DNA of 64,000 bases from Brachypterus glaber (GCA_958510825.1 OY294054.1:11114019-11178018); one strand, 5' to 3'. Positions 44,193 through 55,446 are shown, counted from the stretch's first letter. Notes: generated from the letters alone by a model not told the origin. Numbers and translations: made by a program.

Positions 44193-45808
44193 ATTCCTGC
44201 AATGTCCAAAATACTAGAAAAAATTATTTGTGACCAATTAAATGATCACTTGAATAAATTTAATTTACTACCGGATATACAGTCTGGTTACAGGAAGGGT
44301 TATAACTGCTCAACAGCTTTACTTAAAGTAACTGATGACATTTTACAGGCTACCGAACAAGGTCTTGTCACTGTTTTGTGCCTGCTAGACTATACAAAAG
44401 CATTTGATACTCTCCGTCCAGATCTTTTAATCTCTATTCTTCGATATTTAGGCCTAGATAACGACAGCTTAGAACTAATTTTTTCATATTTTGCAAATCG
44501 GTTACAGAGAGTAAAACTAAATGGTGTTCTATCTTTGGCATTACTTATTTCTTTAGGTGTACCACAAGGCTCTCGCTTAGGGCCGTTTCTTTTTATTATT
44601 TATACGTGTTGTTTAATTATATATATAAAATATTGTAAGGTTCATATGTATGTTGATGATACTCAGCTTTATTATTCGTTTCAGCTGATGCAACTGAAAG
44701 TATCAAACAAATGAATGATGATTTGACATCTATATTAAAATTTTCTACTGATCACAATTTATCAATTAATCCTTCTAAATCAGTTGCATTGGTTTTTGGA
44801 ACTGAAAAGGCTTGCAATAACATAAAAGAAAATTATGAACTGAGACTAAACAACACTGTAATAGCATTTAAAGATAGTGCAAAAAATCTCGGTCTTAATA
44901 TGGATAATAGCTTTAGATATAAATTATATATTGATCAACGCTTACGAACTGGATACGGAATACTTCGAACTCTCTTTCCTCACAGATCGTATCTTAATAT
45001 CCCGACTAAAAAGTTGCTCTGTAATTTACTTGTTTTATCTCAATTAACTTATGGCTCGGCTATTTATGGATTCGCATTAGATAACGATTATATACAAAAG
45101 ATACAAAAACTTCAAAATTCTTGTTTAAGATACACCTACGGGGTTCGAAAATTTGAACATATCTCACACAAACTGAAAGAAGCTAACTGGCTGAATATGC
45201 AAAATAGAGTCACTTTACAGATACTTTGCCTGTATCACTCTATTATTAATAACCAAACACCCTCATATTTATACGAAAAGTTAAATTTTCGCCATAACAT
45301 TCATGGTGCCAACTTAAGAGACGTCAACCTTCTGACAGTTCCTTTACATCAAACTGTAAGATTTCAAAGATCTTTTTCATATAATATTAGTGTCAATTAT
45401 AATAAATATAGAAATTTTTTTAGTTTGAACAAAAATAGTTTCAAAAAGTCTATTAGAGAACTTCTAGAAACTACTCAAAATTAATTATTGATTGATTTTT
45501 TCTCAAGGTGTTAGTTACTTATTTATTTATTTTTTGTTTCTCACTAAAAAGTCCTCTAATTTGAAACAAGAAATCAGTAATTAAATTAAATTTGTAATTA
45601 AGTTAAATTAGTATTTTTATCTATTGTTATTATTTTATTTATAAGTTAAATATAGATTAAATTTTTACTGAGGTTAAGTGGAAGAGCTTGGGGTTGCGCA
45701 TCAGAATCGTGGTTTTGATGAGCAACTCATTTGAACTTCGCCTCTTATCATGCACCTGTATATGATAAAATAAAGACATTTATTATTATTATTATTATTA
45801 TTATTAAT
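44193..45808 (+). pseudogene. LINE (jockey/CR1-like) reverse transcriptase, 5' truncated, frameshifted
   Basis: Starts at IPAMSKILEKIICDQL (44193 on), in the middle of the reverse transcriptase domain; the endonuclease is missing. Visible motifs are LLPDIQSGYRKGYNCSTALL, LLDYTKAFDT with the first catalytic Asp, GVPQGSRLGPFLF, and YVDDTQLYY, the active-site box (usually YADD or FADD). At about 44680 the frame shifts by one base: the 170-codon frame (44202-44714) loses homology and the continuation (ADATESIKQMNDDL) is in the frame of 44711-45484. The thumb and C-terminal regions follow (LGLNMD, LNIPTKKLLCNLLVLSQL) to the stop at 45482-45484. A 3' UTR ends in 'gataaaataaag' plus (ATT)n at 45780-45808. 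RNA-templated reverse transcriptase of a retrotransposon; not functional. Confidence 0.92.
45778..45808. repeat. (ATT)n tail of the plus-strand LINE
   Basis: About 30 bp of ATT directly after a 'gataaaataaagac' end, as expected for a LINE 3' tail. Confidence 0.9.
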
Positions 45809-45842
45809 ATGTATGTATTTAAAATACTCGTGGTTAATGCTT

Positions 45843-45986
45843 AAAGACAGCTAGACATACATTAGGCAAGTTTTTTGCAAGAAAAAATTAGAAAATATTG
45901 TTTTTTTTTTAATTTACATTTAGAAGATTCAATTGGGTGATTTCTTCTTGCTTAACAAGAAACATGCCTAATGTAAGACTAGCTTA
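45843..45986. mobile_element. Hairpin MITE with ACATTAGGCA arms
   Basis: 'aagacagctagacatacatt' (45844) pairs with 'aatgtaagactagctta' (to 45986), and 'aggcaagttttttgcaagaa' pairs partly with 'ttcttgcttaacaagaaac'. About 144 bp with an AT-rich loop. No clear target duplication. Confidence 0.65.
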
Positions 45987-46220
45987 ATAGCTTTAAATAA
46001 CCATTTTAGCCCAGTGCTACTAAATTTAAATATGCACATTATAAATTATTAAAATTGTTAAACATTAATAAAATCAATTAATTAACACAATGAAGTACTT
46101 TTTCTGCCTAATTCATATTCAACACGTAATGCCCAAATTTCCACATGCGACCTAGTAAATGTATAAATATTTTTTCTGTGTAGGGATTATCTACATGTTA
46201 ATTTAAAAAACACATTATAT
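45987..46220. other. AT-rich spacer
   Basis: Short spacer with nothing recognised. Confidence 0.4.
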
Positions 46221-46867
46221 TTAAAGCTAGGAAAATTCAATTTTGGAAAATATCAAATAAAGGACGATATAGGTTACCTACGCTTCAGAAAGTAATCGGA
46301 TTTCTCTTTCGACATGTGGTAGCACTGAATTTGCACGTTTTATTTTTTTGTAGGAAACAGATGTTGTCAAAATGACGTACACGAAGAATTTATTTATTTA
46401 TTAAAGTATCAATAGGCGTCTTCAGCCCCGCAGGCAGTGTCAGACTGGACCACTAGGCAACCTGATAAATGCCACCTCAAAAATCAAAATGCATCCACTC
46501 AAAGCCAGAATTTACTTGCTTTTTTCGTCGCCACTTTTTTCCTTTAAAGCTAGGAAAATTCAATTTTGGAAAATATCAAATAAAGGACGATATAGGTTAC
46601 CTACGCTTCAGAAAGTAATCGGATTTCTCTTTCGACATGTGGTAGCACTGAATTTGCACGTTTTATTTTTTTGTAGGAAACAGATGTTGTCAAAATGACG
46701 TACACGAAGAATTTATTTATTTATTAAAGTATCAATAGGCGTCTTCAGCCCCGCAGGCAGTGTCAGACTGGACCACTAGGCAACCTGATAAATGCCACCT
46801 CAAAAATCAAAATGCATCCACTCAAAGCCAGAATTTACTTGCTTTTTTCGTCGCCACTTTTTTCCTT
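46221..46867. repeat. 323-bp exact tandem duplication
   Basis: 'aaagctaggaaaattcaatt' begins at 46223 and again at 46546; the two 323-bp units look identical throughout, ending 'gccacttttttcctt'. Each contains 'cagtgtcagactggaccac' and (TTTA)n. Identity this high suggests a very recent duplication or an assembly artefact. The plus frame at 46489-46698 crosses the junction and is not a gene. Confidence 0.9.
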
Positions 46868-48155
46868 CAACAACTAATTACGATCGTAGGATAGAAGAAA
46901 GGTATGTTACGGCGAAAAAAAAACAGTTTTCCAGATTTTGATGTACTTATTATCCGTTTGAAGATCCGTCTATACATTCCGAAAAAAACGAAGGGTCCGT
47001 CCGTCCAACGGCCTACTGTGACCTATAACAGGCTATACTGTTTGGCGGATTAAAACTAAATTTAAACTAAAGGGTTTTCGGGGATCGCTTCGGAGGATTT
47101 TGCTTATTTTTTTTTCTACTCTCCCAAATACTTTTAAAATCTTTTTTTTTAAGATGTGTGACCACCCTGACCCAGTCTGACACTGGCTGTGGGCGATTTT
47201 CTAAACTTAAAGCCTTAAGGCTAAAAATCACTTCGAAGAACTTTGGAATTTTTCAAAAGAAAATGTTTATAAAATGTTAACTTCTGAATATGCAATTCAA
47301 AATTTAATACAATATTAGCAGTACTTTTTAGCGCCGCATGCAAAATATATAATATATGTATACAAAAACCAAATAACCGCACTTCCGTTTTTTTTTTCAA
47401 ATTTTCCCTTTTAATCTCCCTTTAATTTTGAGGTCTGGGCCCAGAGCTATCATATGCATAGTCTCATCGATGTAAAATAAAAAATATATATATTTTTATA
47501 TAAATATATGGTTATTTAAAAGATAAAAATCAATCTATACAAGGAATTTTCTGCAAAAAATTCCTTCTAAACTACCAATTTTTTCTTATTTAATTCTTGT
47601 ACATGAATGTTTACATACCTTTCAGTAAACATATAGTATGTGTATAATAAAAATGCTATCTACAGTTATCTATAACATGCAAAAGAAAGTTGTATTAAAA
47701 ATCTATCTGGTTCAAAGAACTTAACCTAGTATAGTGTATATTCTTATTATACTCTCCGCATGTCGCGAATCTGAGTTTGAGATTCTCAAAAAATTTTTTC
47801 ACAAGCGGCAAAAAATCACCGCTTTAGTTTAACTGTAAAACAAAAGGCTTAATTTTCAAAGAAGAAAAAAGACTTTTTGAATTGAATGAATTGAACTGAA
47901 TTGAATTCAATGCCTAAATGTACAGAAAATATCATACTTACGATACAAGAGATAGATAGAGATGATATGAGAGAACCTTCTATCATTATATAAAATTGCC
48001 TATACAAGGTTATTCACGGCAGTGGTCTATTAAAAGTTTATAGAGAAAAAATAATTTTAAAAATCTGATATTTTGCACTTTGGGGTTTTTGAATATGGCC
48101 AATCGTTTAAAAATATATTTATACATGTGCCACTTTCGGTTGTACCGGGGGGTCA
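46868..48155. other. AT-rich spacer
   Basis: About 1.3 kb. A 'gtgaccaccctgacccagtctgacactggc' segment near 47158-47190 echoes the 'cagtgtcagactgg' word of the duplication. No gene recognised. Confidence 0.45.
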
Positions 48156-48160
48156 CAAAA

Positions 48161-48817
48161 ATATATATTGGGGGTTCTATCTCTCGCCCCATAACCTTCA
48201 GCTATCCCAACATTAAAAATTAAATAGGGAGCCCCCATCTTCTGATAGTCATTTGAAAGAGCTCAAAAAATGCTATCTTTTGGTTGAAAAAATTAAATTA
48301 AATTCACCAACCCTTAACTTAAGGGTTGATCATTTAATTTTAAAATAATTGGAACAAAATACAAATACAAAAATAGCTTAATATTTAATTTAAAATAAAT
48401 CTTTGGCTTCGTTCTAAAAAGACTAATGTCAATTTTTCAATAGCAACGTTTTCACGTCAACTCTGATGTAATATTTTAAAAACGCTGCTATTGACAAATT
48501 GGCATTTTTCCTTTTAGAACGAAGCCATAGAAATAACTTAGTTTTATACCAAATATATTTTTATTTATTATTTTTTTCTAATGGTTAATGAAAACGTAAG
48601 TTATTTTTGTGAATATTTTGTTCTAATTATTTTAAAATTAAATCATCTACCCCTACGTTAGGGGTTGGTGAATTTATTTTTTTTTTAACCAAAAGATTGC
48701 AGTTTTTAATCTATTTCTAATGACGTATCAGAAGATGGGGGTTCCCTATTTAGATTTCAATGTTGGGGTAGCTGGGGGTTAGTGGGTGAGAGATACAACC
48801 CCCAAAACTATATACTT
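48161..48817. mobile_element. 657-bp palindrome with 'GGGGG' ends
   Basis: Arms 48161-48400 and 48560-48817 pair throughout: 'attgggggttctatctctc', 'agcccccatcttctgata', 'aattcaccaacccttaac' and 'tttaattttaaaataatt' all have inverted partners. The loop holds a separate hairpin at 48415-48536. Non-coding. Confidence 0.8.
48415..48536. mobile_element. GGCTTCGTTCTAAAA hairpin MITE in the palindrome centre
   Basis: GGCTTCGTTCTAAAA at 48415 pairs with TTTTAGAACGAAGCC ending at 48536; inner words 'tgtcaatttttcaatagca' and 'tgctattgacaaattggca' also pair. 122 bp. It sits almost exactly at the centre of the larger palindrome. No clear target duplication. Confidence 0.8.
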
Positions 48818-49189
48818 AAGTTTCAGGTATTAACTAGTTATAAGATACACAATTAACTAGTTATTAGATACACAAATAAAATTGAGTTTTTTTAATGAAA
48901 TATGTAATATAAATATTGTTAATTAAAATAGCTATGTTAATATGTTAATATGTTAATAAATAAAATAAATTAAATTAAATTAAAGTTGCATGTATGGTCT
49001 TGATAGATAAAATTTATCTAGTTATCTAGTTTTATATTAGGCTAATCTTTCTATTTTTAGTTTAGTTTAGTTTATTTATTTAATAAATAAAGTAAACTAA
49101 ACTAGACTATAAATTTCTGTACGGCTTACAAAATACATTTGATTCATAAAATAAATATGAAATTTCAAAAAGTCCCTAATAGAAATCGA
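48818..49189. other. AT-rich spacer
   Basis: Contains a 'tagtttagtttagttta / taaactaaacta' hairpin at about 49058-49106 and repeated 'tatgttaatatgttaat'. Nothing else recognised. Confidence 0.45.
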
Positions 49190-49509
49190 AGTATTATTGG
49201 ACTTCCACAAACTGTGTAGCTATTCTCATTTCGGTGAGCTTTATTCACTCGTGAAAGACAACTTCACTTCACTTCTTCTGATGATTTGTGACCGTGTAGC
49301 TCCGCCCATATTCATCGAAATATCAGGCGGAAAAAATCCGCTCGAAACCAGAATAGAACCCTGGCAACAAAATTTTATGTCAGTTTGGACAGAGACCATC
49401 TCTGTTATGTTATCTGTTGTGAACTTCGCTTAAATGAGAGCCCTTGGAAAGTATTTGCAGTGGAAAGACCGTTTAGGCGGAGACCAGAATCAACATTGCT
49501 ATATCTGAT

Positions 49510-49514
<5 letters not shown>
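49190..49514. other. GC-richer patch, unrecognised
   Basis: Around 49190-49500 the sequence is less AT-rich ('gtgtagctccgcccatattc', 'ggcggagaccagaatc'). Two overlapping plus frames (49197-49433, 49385-49633) have no recognised domain; the second runs into a (TA)n tract. Possibly an old repeat or exon debris. Confidence 0.3.

Positions 49515-49559
<45 letters not shown>
49515..49559. repeat. (TA)n microsatellite
   Basis: About 44 bp of TA dinucleotide. Confidence 0.95.
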
Positions 49560-49560
<1 letters not shown>

Positions 49561-49614
49561 TATATTTATATTCATATATCCGCTAGTATATGGTATAGTT
49601 GTGGATAAAGAAAA

Positions 49615-49785
49615 AAATGTTATGGTTAATTAATCCATAGCATAGTTAAATTAAACTATATGGTTAAATCATAAGCTATTGTTTAATTGAATTAAACATT
49701 AGATTGACTATACCATATGATATAGTTAAACTAACCATATCGTATGGTTAAATTAAGAATATGATATGATTAAATTAACCATTTA
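49615..49785. repeat. ATGGTTAAATTA degenerate repeats
   Basis: The words 'atggttaa', 'tagttaaattaa', 'accatatgatatagttaa' and 'cgtatggttaaatta' repeat in both orientations for about 170 bp. A palindrome-rich, AT-rich minisatellite. Confidence 0.6.
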
Positions 49786-51160
49786 AAAACAAAACAGTAT
49801 TGTTAGTATGAATATACATATTTTTTTTTGTATTCGGGCAATCAAGCGAACCTATGAAGGCTCGGTTTTTCGTTTTTGGGGTACGGAACCCTAAAAAAGT
49901 TATATATTTTAGGAATAAACATGATGCTTTTTTACTTTGAAGAGTATACGCTATGGAATGCGAAGTATTATACATCTTCACGGCTTGTTTATTAATCAAG
50001 ATTAAAGATTTATAAAAGTTAATTACTATCAAAAATAAAAATGATACTTATTTAATTAATTTGTTTAATATTAATAGGACCCAAAACTTGCAACACTATT
50101 AATTAAAACCCAATTAATTTTAAGCTTTCTTATAGTTGGTTTAACAAGCATTGTAATGTATTTCGTATTTGATATACTTAACACTAAATTTTATAAACTA
50201 ACCCGATGTTACAGAAGCACAAAGAACTTTTACCTCAAGAAGGTACATGATGAAATCTACCGTATGCTTTGTTTGAAGCGTGAACCAACTACGGTGAGGG
50301 GCTGGTGGGGAGTGACTATTGTTTACACTTAGTAGAGAGAAATAATGTGTAAACTCACAGCCTAATGCCGTAAAATGACTGACAGGGGTACAGTGTTGCC
50401 GATTGGAAACATATACTTTGGATATTTTATTTTAAATTTTAAGAAACATTAGTTCTGTATATGTTTTATATGAACTAGTAGTTTAATTTTAATGGATTTA
50501 AATATAGTATATTATTAAACATAATTATAGTATACACAATAAAGTTTTTTACATTTTTAATTTAATTTAAATGATTTGAATTCATGATAAGGTGGAAACT
50601 ACGCAACATCGCTACTAGGTAGCCTGAAAGTCGACTAGCGACATCTACATTTTACACCACAAAGCTGTATCGCGTTTCTGTTAGTAAATAAACAAAAAAA
50701 AAAGATGACACCTTCATAAACATTGGTCTGAAATTACTTCTTGATGTAAAAGTTCTTTGCAGAAGCAGATACCAGTTTTAGAGCCGGAAAAATGCAAGAA
50801 AGCTGATTTATGCCCGGTTTATGGCCGGTTTCCTTTCCGAACTAACTGAAAATAGTATATATATATATATATATATATATAAGAGGGATATAGGGATATA
50901 AGAGTGCGACGCTATTATAATAATAGTCTTCTCTACCGTGGTTTATATTTTATTTTTTTCACTACTAGCAAATTTATGCTTGTTATTTAAACAGTTTTTT
51001 ATCAATAATAAAGAAAATTTTTGCTGGATCTTAATTAATCGCGAAAAAAAGAATAGCCATTTTTAAAAACAAATGAATACCTTTATTTATTCACTAAAAT
51101 TTGACAGTACTAGTAGAGTTTGGACTTTTTATATTTTTAAAATGTGTGAAAACATAAGTA
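49786..51160. repeat. Spacer with inverted 'AAAGAACTTTTAC' words
   Basis: 'cagaagcacaaagaactttt' at about 50213 and 'aaaagttctttgcagaagca' at about 50747 are inverted copies, suggesting an element of about 550 bp between them; 'cagtgttgccgattggaaac' and 'ggtggaaactacgcaacatc' lie within. A (TA)n tract is at 50857-50881. Otherwise AT-rich. Confidence 0.4.
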
Positions 51161-51164
51161 AGTA

Positions 51165-52600
51165 CCGTCAAACGGGTATATATTGAACAGCAGCGGTTTT
51201 ATCCAACGACATGTAGTTATTTTACCTTTTTCGCCGTTGGCAGTAAGCTGTTGATATATTGGGGATTTTTATGTTACCGAAAAAAACAAATAGTAAGTTT
51301 TTACAGTTAAATTTTTGCTTTTTTGATAACACCAAATAGTCTCATCTGGTACTTGGTAATCATCACATTTAGAATGTTGCTACAATGAGAAAAAATATAG
51401 ATCATAACCTTATCAATATGCTTACCTAAACTGAACCGAATTTCTCTATTCATTTAACCCTTCGTTAGGCGCGCGGTCTACGATCATAGACCATGCTTTT
51501 TTTTAGCTGGGTAACTTTTTACAGTGAGTGTTTACGCTTGCGCCTCTTCGTGTAGTTGTGCATTATGCATCAATCTATTAGATCAGTAATAATTCACACT
51601 TTGAATGGGTATAATATTGTTTTTATTCATATTGAAACCTGCCTGGTCTACAATTGTAGACCGCGCGACTAACCATGTTACCTTTTTTATTTTTGCATTT
51701 TTTTATTTTGTGTAAGTTTTTATGGTTTCTTTTTGTGAATATTGTTTTTCAAAGTTAGTTTATTAGTTTAAAGATAAATTAAAGATACAATATGTCTTAC
51801 CACCAAAAAAAATAGCGGTTTATAGGAAGACACTGGCACGAGTCTTTTTGGGCATGAAAGAGCTCATACGTAATGTTTTTGATAAATAAGGTAATTTTCT
51901 GTTTTATAAAACTAAAACTTACTTTGGACACTAAATGTGCCTAAAAAGGGAAAATAAATCGAAAAAAAAAATGCTCAAAATATCATAACTACGATTTCAA
52001 AGAGCACATGTACAAGGCGCATGAGTTACTAAAATATTGCATGATTTCGAGTCAAATTTTATAATATTTTTTTCTTTTAATTTAGCTGTTTTTTATTTTT
52101 TTATAATCGTACATGTTAAAAAAAAAACAAATGTTTTAGTTTCAGAAAGTTTTTTAAGTTATTTTTATTTATTTTTTACAAATTACCGTACAGATGTAAA
52201 ATATATGTTAGAATTGTATATCATTCTTCTTTTACCCTTAACACTTACTAAAACAATAATAATTTGAAAAAAATATGTAAATAACTTTTAAATACAACCA
52301 AATAAATAACATAAGATATTCGGTTTTTAAAAATATAAATGTGTTTTTTTTTTAAACAAAAAATAAAATGGTCTACAAGTGTAGACCGCGCGCCTAAACA
52401 CGTTACAAAAAGAGGCGCGCCTAACGAAGGGTTAAGTAAAAAATAGGATTTAAGCAAAAGTTTATTTTTCGGGGTTATATCGAACAATCCAACGAAAGCA
52501 CATTCACGTGCCCGTTAATATGAAGTTGGCTTTACAAGCAGTTATGGACGAAAAAATGTCGTTTGGGTAAGCTGCTGAAACTAACAATATGCTAGATCAA
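51165..52600 (+). pseudogene. Pogo/Tigger-like remnant with HTH fragment
   Basis: Left side: 'taccgtcaaacgggtatata' at about 51165, like the GTCAAGTGGGG ends of 34332-34482. After the piggyBac-like insertion, 'ggggttatatcgaacaatcc' and then an ATG at 52520 read MKLALQAVMDEKMSFG, a stop, then AAETNNMLDQ. This fits the first helix-turn-helix of CENP-B/pogo-type transposases ('L..Ai.av..gkmS...AA..y.v'). Everything after it is lost and a stop lies in the HTH. DNA-binding part only; inactive. Confidence 0.45.
51458..52431. mobile_element. piggyBac-like MITE, TTAA target
   Basis: CCCTTCGTTAGGCGCGC at 51458 pairs with GCGCGCCTAACGAAGGG ending at 52431; TTAA on both sides (51454-51457, 52432-52435), the piggyBac hallmark, and ends start with CCC. 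974 bp. Next to each end, and once inside, lies an 18-bp palindrome GGTCTAC-nnnn-GTAGACC (51475-51492, 51645-51662, 52370-52387) beside CGCGCG. AT-rich interior with frames lacking any transposase motif. Confidence 0.88.
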
Positions 52601-53110
52601 AATATTATTGAAGTAGAGTGTTTGAGGAATTTTAAGGAGCATAAAAATAAATTTATTTATTAGCGATAGAAATATTATAGACATAATATGTCTATTATTA
52701 TTATTAATATTATTATTGTGATATTATCACAAATAAAATAACCAAATTATATTTTTATTATAACTTCTATTATAGCATTTTTGAACAAAAAGTTTATATG
52801 AACTTTTTTTATGTCTTTTAATAGGAATTCACCTCCCAAAATTATGAAAAGCTTACTTGAAAAATGGGTCTTTTATATTAGAGTGAGCTAAAAACTTTAA
52901 ATTAAAAACATCGCTTAAATGACCTAAAGTAGCGAAACCCCTTAGGGACTCGAATATATTAGACCTATATTTTCGAATGACGCTGAGAGATCTCTTGCCT
53001 AAAAGATCAACCTCGATTTGTCGTACAATGTAATTATAATTAGAATATTTTTCTAGTTAGTTCAGTTAACAGGCCATTACTAGTCAAATTAACTGAAAAG
53101 ATTAATTAAT
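52601..53110. other. AT-rich spacer
   Basis: About 500 bp with an (ATT)n-like run at 52690-52735. No gene recognised. Confidence 0.4.
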
Positions 53111-53225
53111 TAAATATATGCCAAAATTTAGCTCAAGTTGTCTTATTTAAGTGTTTCAAATTTGAAGTCTATATCTTAACTCGTTCATAAGTTAAGAGGG
53201 GGCGCGTGGTGTTTGGACCGCACTG
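53111..53225. repeat. Right end of the CAGTGCGGTCC palindrome family
   Basis: 'aagttgtcttatttaagtg', 'caaatttgaagtc', 'cttaactcgttcataagtta' and the end 'gtgtttggaccgcactg' match the right arm of 22508-23208. The left part is absent. AT-rich spacer follows to 53559. Confidence 0.75.
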
Positions 53226-53559
53226 TGTATGGTCTGTTCTTTTCCAAATTATTTTTCATAAATATTACTATTTTTTAATTTTACAAAAATAGTTTTTTTC
53301 GGCACGACGGACAGCTATATTTACACAAAATTTTGAATTAAAAAATGAGTTCAAAACCAACTAATCCATTTCTTTTTATTTTCTTTTAAAATTAAATCAA
53401 AATACCCATGCATCGCGAAATGATAGGTTTGCTTTTTGAATTGTTTTTCCAATATGGCCATATTAGTTTTAATGTAGCACGCTGTTAGAACAAATTTTAC
53501 GGAGTTTTCAAGAAACAGTAATAAAAAATATGGAGCTTGATAAAATAATGAGGCAGCCT
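53226..53559. other. AT-rich spacer
   Basis: Nothing recognised. A 103-codon minus frame at 53351-53662 runs from the next element into this spacer and has no domain. Confidence 0.4.
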
Positions 53560-54552
53560 CCCTGATAACACACTTCATCCTAAGAAGGTTTTTTAATCGT
53601 TCCCTTGAAAAGGTTCTTAGCATAATGCTGTAAAATGCTAAGCACGTTCTTAAAAGGAGCACTGCTGTAGTAGCATAAGTGCTTCTCCTCTAAACATTCT
53701 TAGCATAATTAGAGTACTTTGCTAAGAATATTCCCAATACATATTCTTAAAATATTCTAAAGGGAATATTTTTAGAATAATGCTATTGTGCACATGCTAA
53801 GCATGATTAGAGGATTTTGCTAAGCAAATTCCCAAATACATATTCTTAAAACATTCTAATGGGAATGTTTTTAGAATAGTAATATGGCTTCTATATTATT
53901 TTAATTTTATTAGGTTAGAATTACAAATATTCTTAAAATTGTTTTAAATAGCTTTACCCTTAAATAGTAGAAATGGATGTATTTTTAGACATAATGTGAT
54001 TATTATATAGTTTTAGACAAAAAATAAAAATTATTATTTTTTGAAATGATAACTATTTGCTATTTTTTTATATAGTTTAATTATTAGGTTTATCTCAATC
54101 TCTAAAAATTTTCGCCATGTCCAAATTTATGATATCACTCCATAAAAAGGATCGAGTATTATAAAATATAATTGAAAGAAAGAGAAAAACTACATTAATG
54201 TAGAATTCTGAAACGCCTATCTACTTTTTTTTTGCGCATGCGCAATACTCAATATTATTACTTAAATGCATCAAATAAGAATATTTTAAGAAGCATGCTG
54301 AGAATATTCTTAAAAGTACATGTACCTACTTCTAAGAAGATTCTTAACATGCTTTTTAAAACATTCCTATTTGATGCAGAGGCTTATAAGAAGCTTCTTA
54401 GGAACTCCCAGCACGAATTAAACGGTATCCTTTGCATTTCTTTAATCATTCTTAGAATATCGTGAGCAAAATAGACATGGTTCTAAGAAGCATGATGTCC
54501 TTCAGGCTATTTATTTTAAAAATATTCTTAGAAGGTTTTTGTGCTATCAGGG
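53560..54552. mobile_element. 993-bp element with CCCTGATA ends, TTCTTAGAA-rich
   Basis: CCCTGATAACACAC at 53560 pairs with GTGCTATCAGGG ending at 54552, followed inwards by 'cctaagaaggttttt' and 'tattcttagaaggtttttg'. The body is dense in complementary words: 'ttcttaaaacattcta', 'ggaatatttttagaata', 'cttagcataatt', 'aagaagcatgctgagaatat'. Non-coding. It could fold into many alternative hairpins. Superfamily unclear. Confidence 0.7.
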
Positions 54553-55074
54553 CTATCGAATCTGATTCCATGGTGGTTAGTGATCAAAAGCCAGCAGAGG
54601 CTATTTTAAATTTATTCCATCCAAATTAAAAAAAAACAGATACAGATACAGATGTGGGAGTAAAACAGTAGGTTTAGTCCAGCAAAAGAAGGAGTAAAAT
54701 AAAATTTTAGTCCCGTCGACAAAAAAAAATATTTGTTTTGACATTGATATTTATTTTTTTACAGTTTTAAACATTTATTGCTAGCGACGAGGTGCTATTT
54801 ACAATGTAGTGAGTCGAATCAGATAGAAAGTAACCTGAAATCACCAATTTGGTTAAATTCGAGAATCATTTATCACTGATTATTCGCCTTGTTATGGATA
54901 TATCCATATCCATCCGATTCTATAGAATTTATTATTGAATTTTATATTCAATATTTCAGGAACATTACTCATAGTTCGGATTTTAATGTTAATTAATGAC
55001 ACACAGAAAAAGTTTACGTGGTTAAAATTTTCTAATTTTAAGATTCTTTAGGTTGATTGGGTAAATTATTAACA
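54553..55074. other. Spacer
   Basis: AT-rich with a GC-richer patch at about 54785-54830. No gene or repeat recognised. Confidence 0.4.
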
Positions 55075-55340
55075 CACAGAAAAAACGGATTCCTTGAACC
55101 AAGGACACGTGTCTTTGGATATGTTCAAAGCCATATTCTCTTGTTTCAAGGCTGGCATTTTCTTGAACCAAAGTCAATGTCCTTGAATAAAGAGCACTGA
55201 TTTTTATTCCAAAACCCGTGCTCTTAATTCAAGGACATTGACTTTGGTTCAAGAAAATGCCAGCCTTGAAACAAGAGAATATGGCTTTGAACATATACAA
55301 AGACACATTTCCTTGGTTCAAGGAATCCGTTTTTTCTATG
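55075..55340. mobile_element. Near-perfect palindrome, copy 2
   Basis: Almost identical to 29943-30207: CACAGAAAAAACGGATTCC at the left, GGAATCCGTTTTTTCTATG at the right, with the same internal order. CA, not TA, flanks both sides (55073-55074, 55341-55342). About 125-bp complementary arms. High identity between copies indicates recent spread. Confidence 0.9.
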
Positions 55341-55446
55341 CATCAAACTAATTAAGAATTTAACCAATAAAAGGAAAAGTAGTGTAAAATAATTCTTAAA
55401 TTTCATTGGTCACATTCTTTTTTAGTTTAGTGTTAATGATTGAGTA

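Noticed and set aside
43670..44209. 179-codon minus frame of repeating FTYLHIYI
   Set aside because: Produced by the 8-bp satellite, which lacks stop codons on that strand; not a protein gene.
53351..53662. 103-codon minus frame
   Set aside because: Half lies in the CCCTGATA element, half in AT-rich spacer; no motif.
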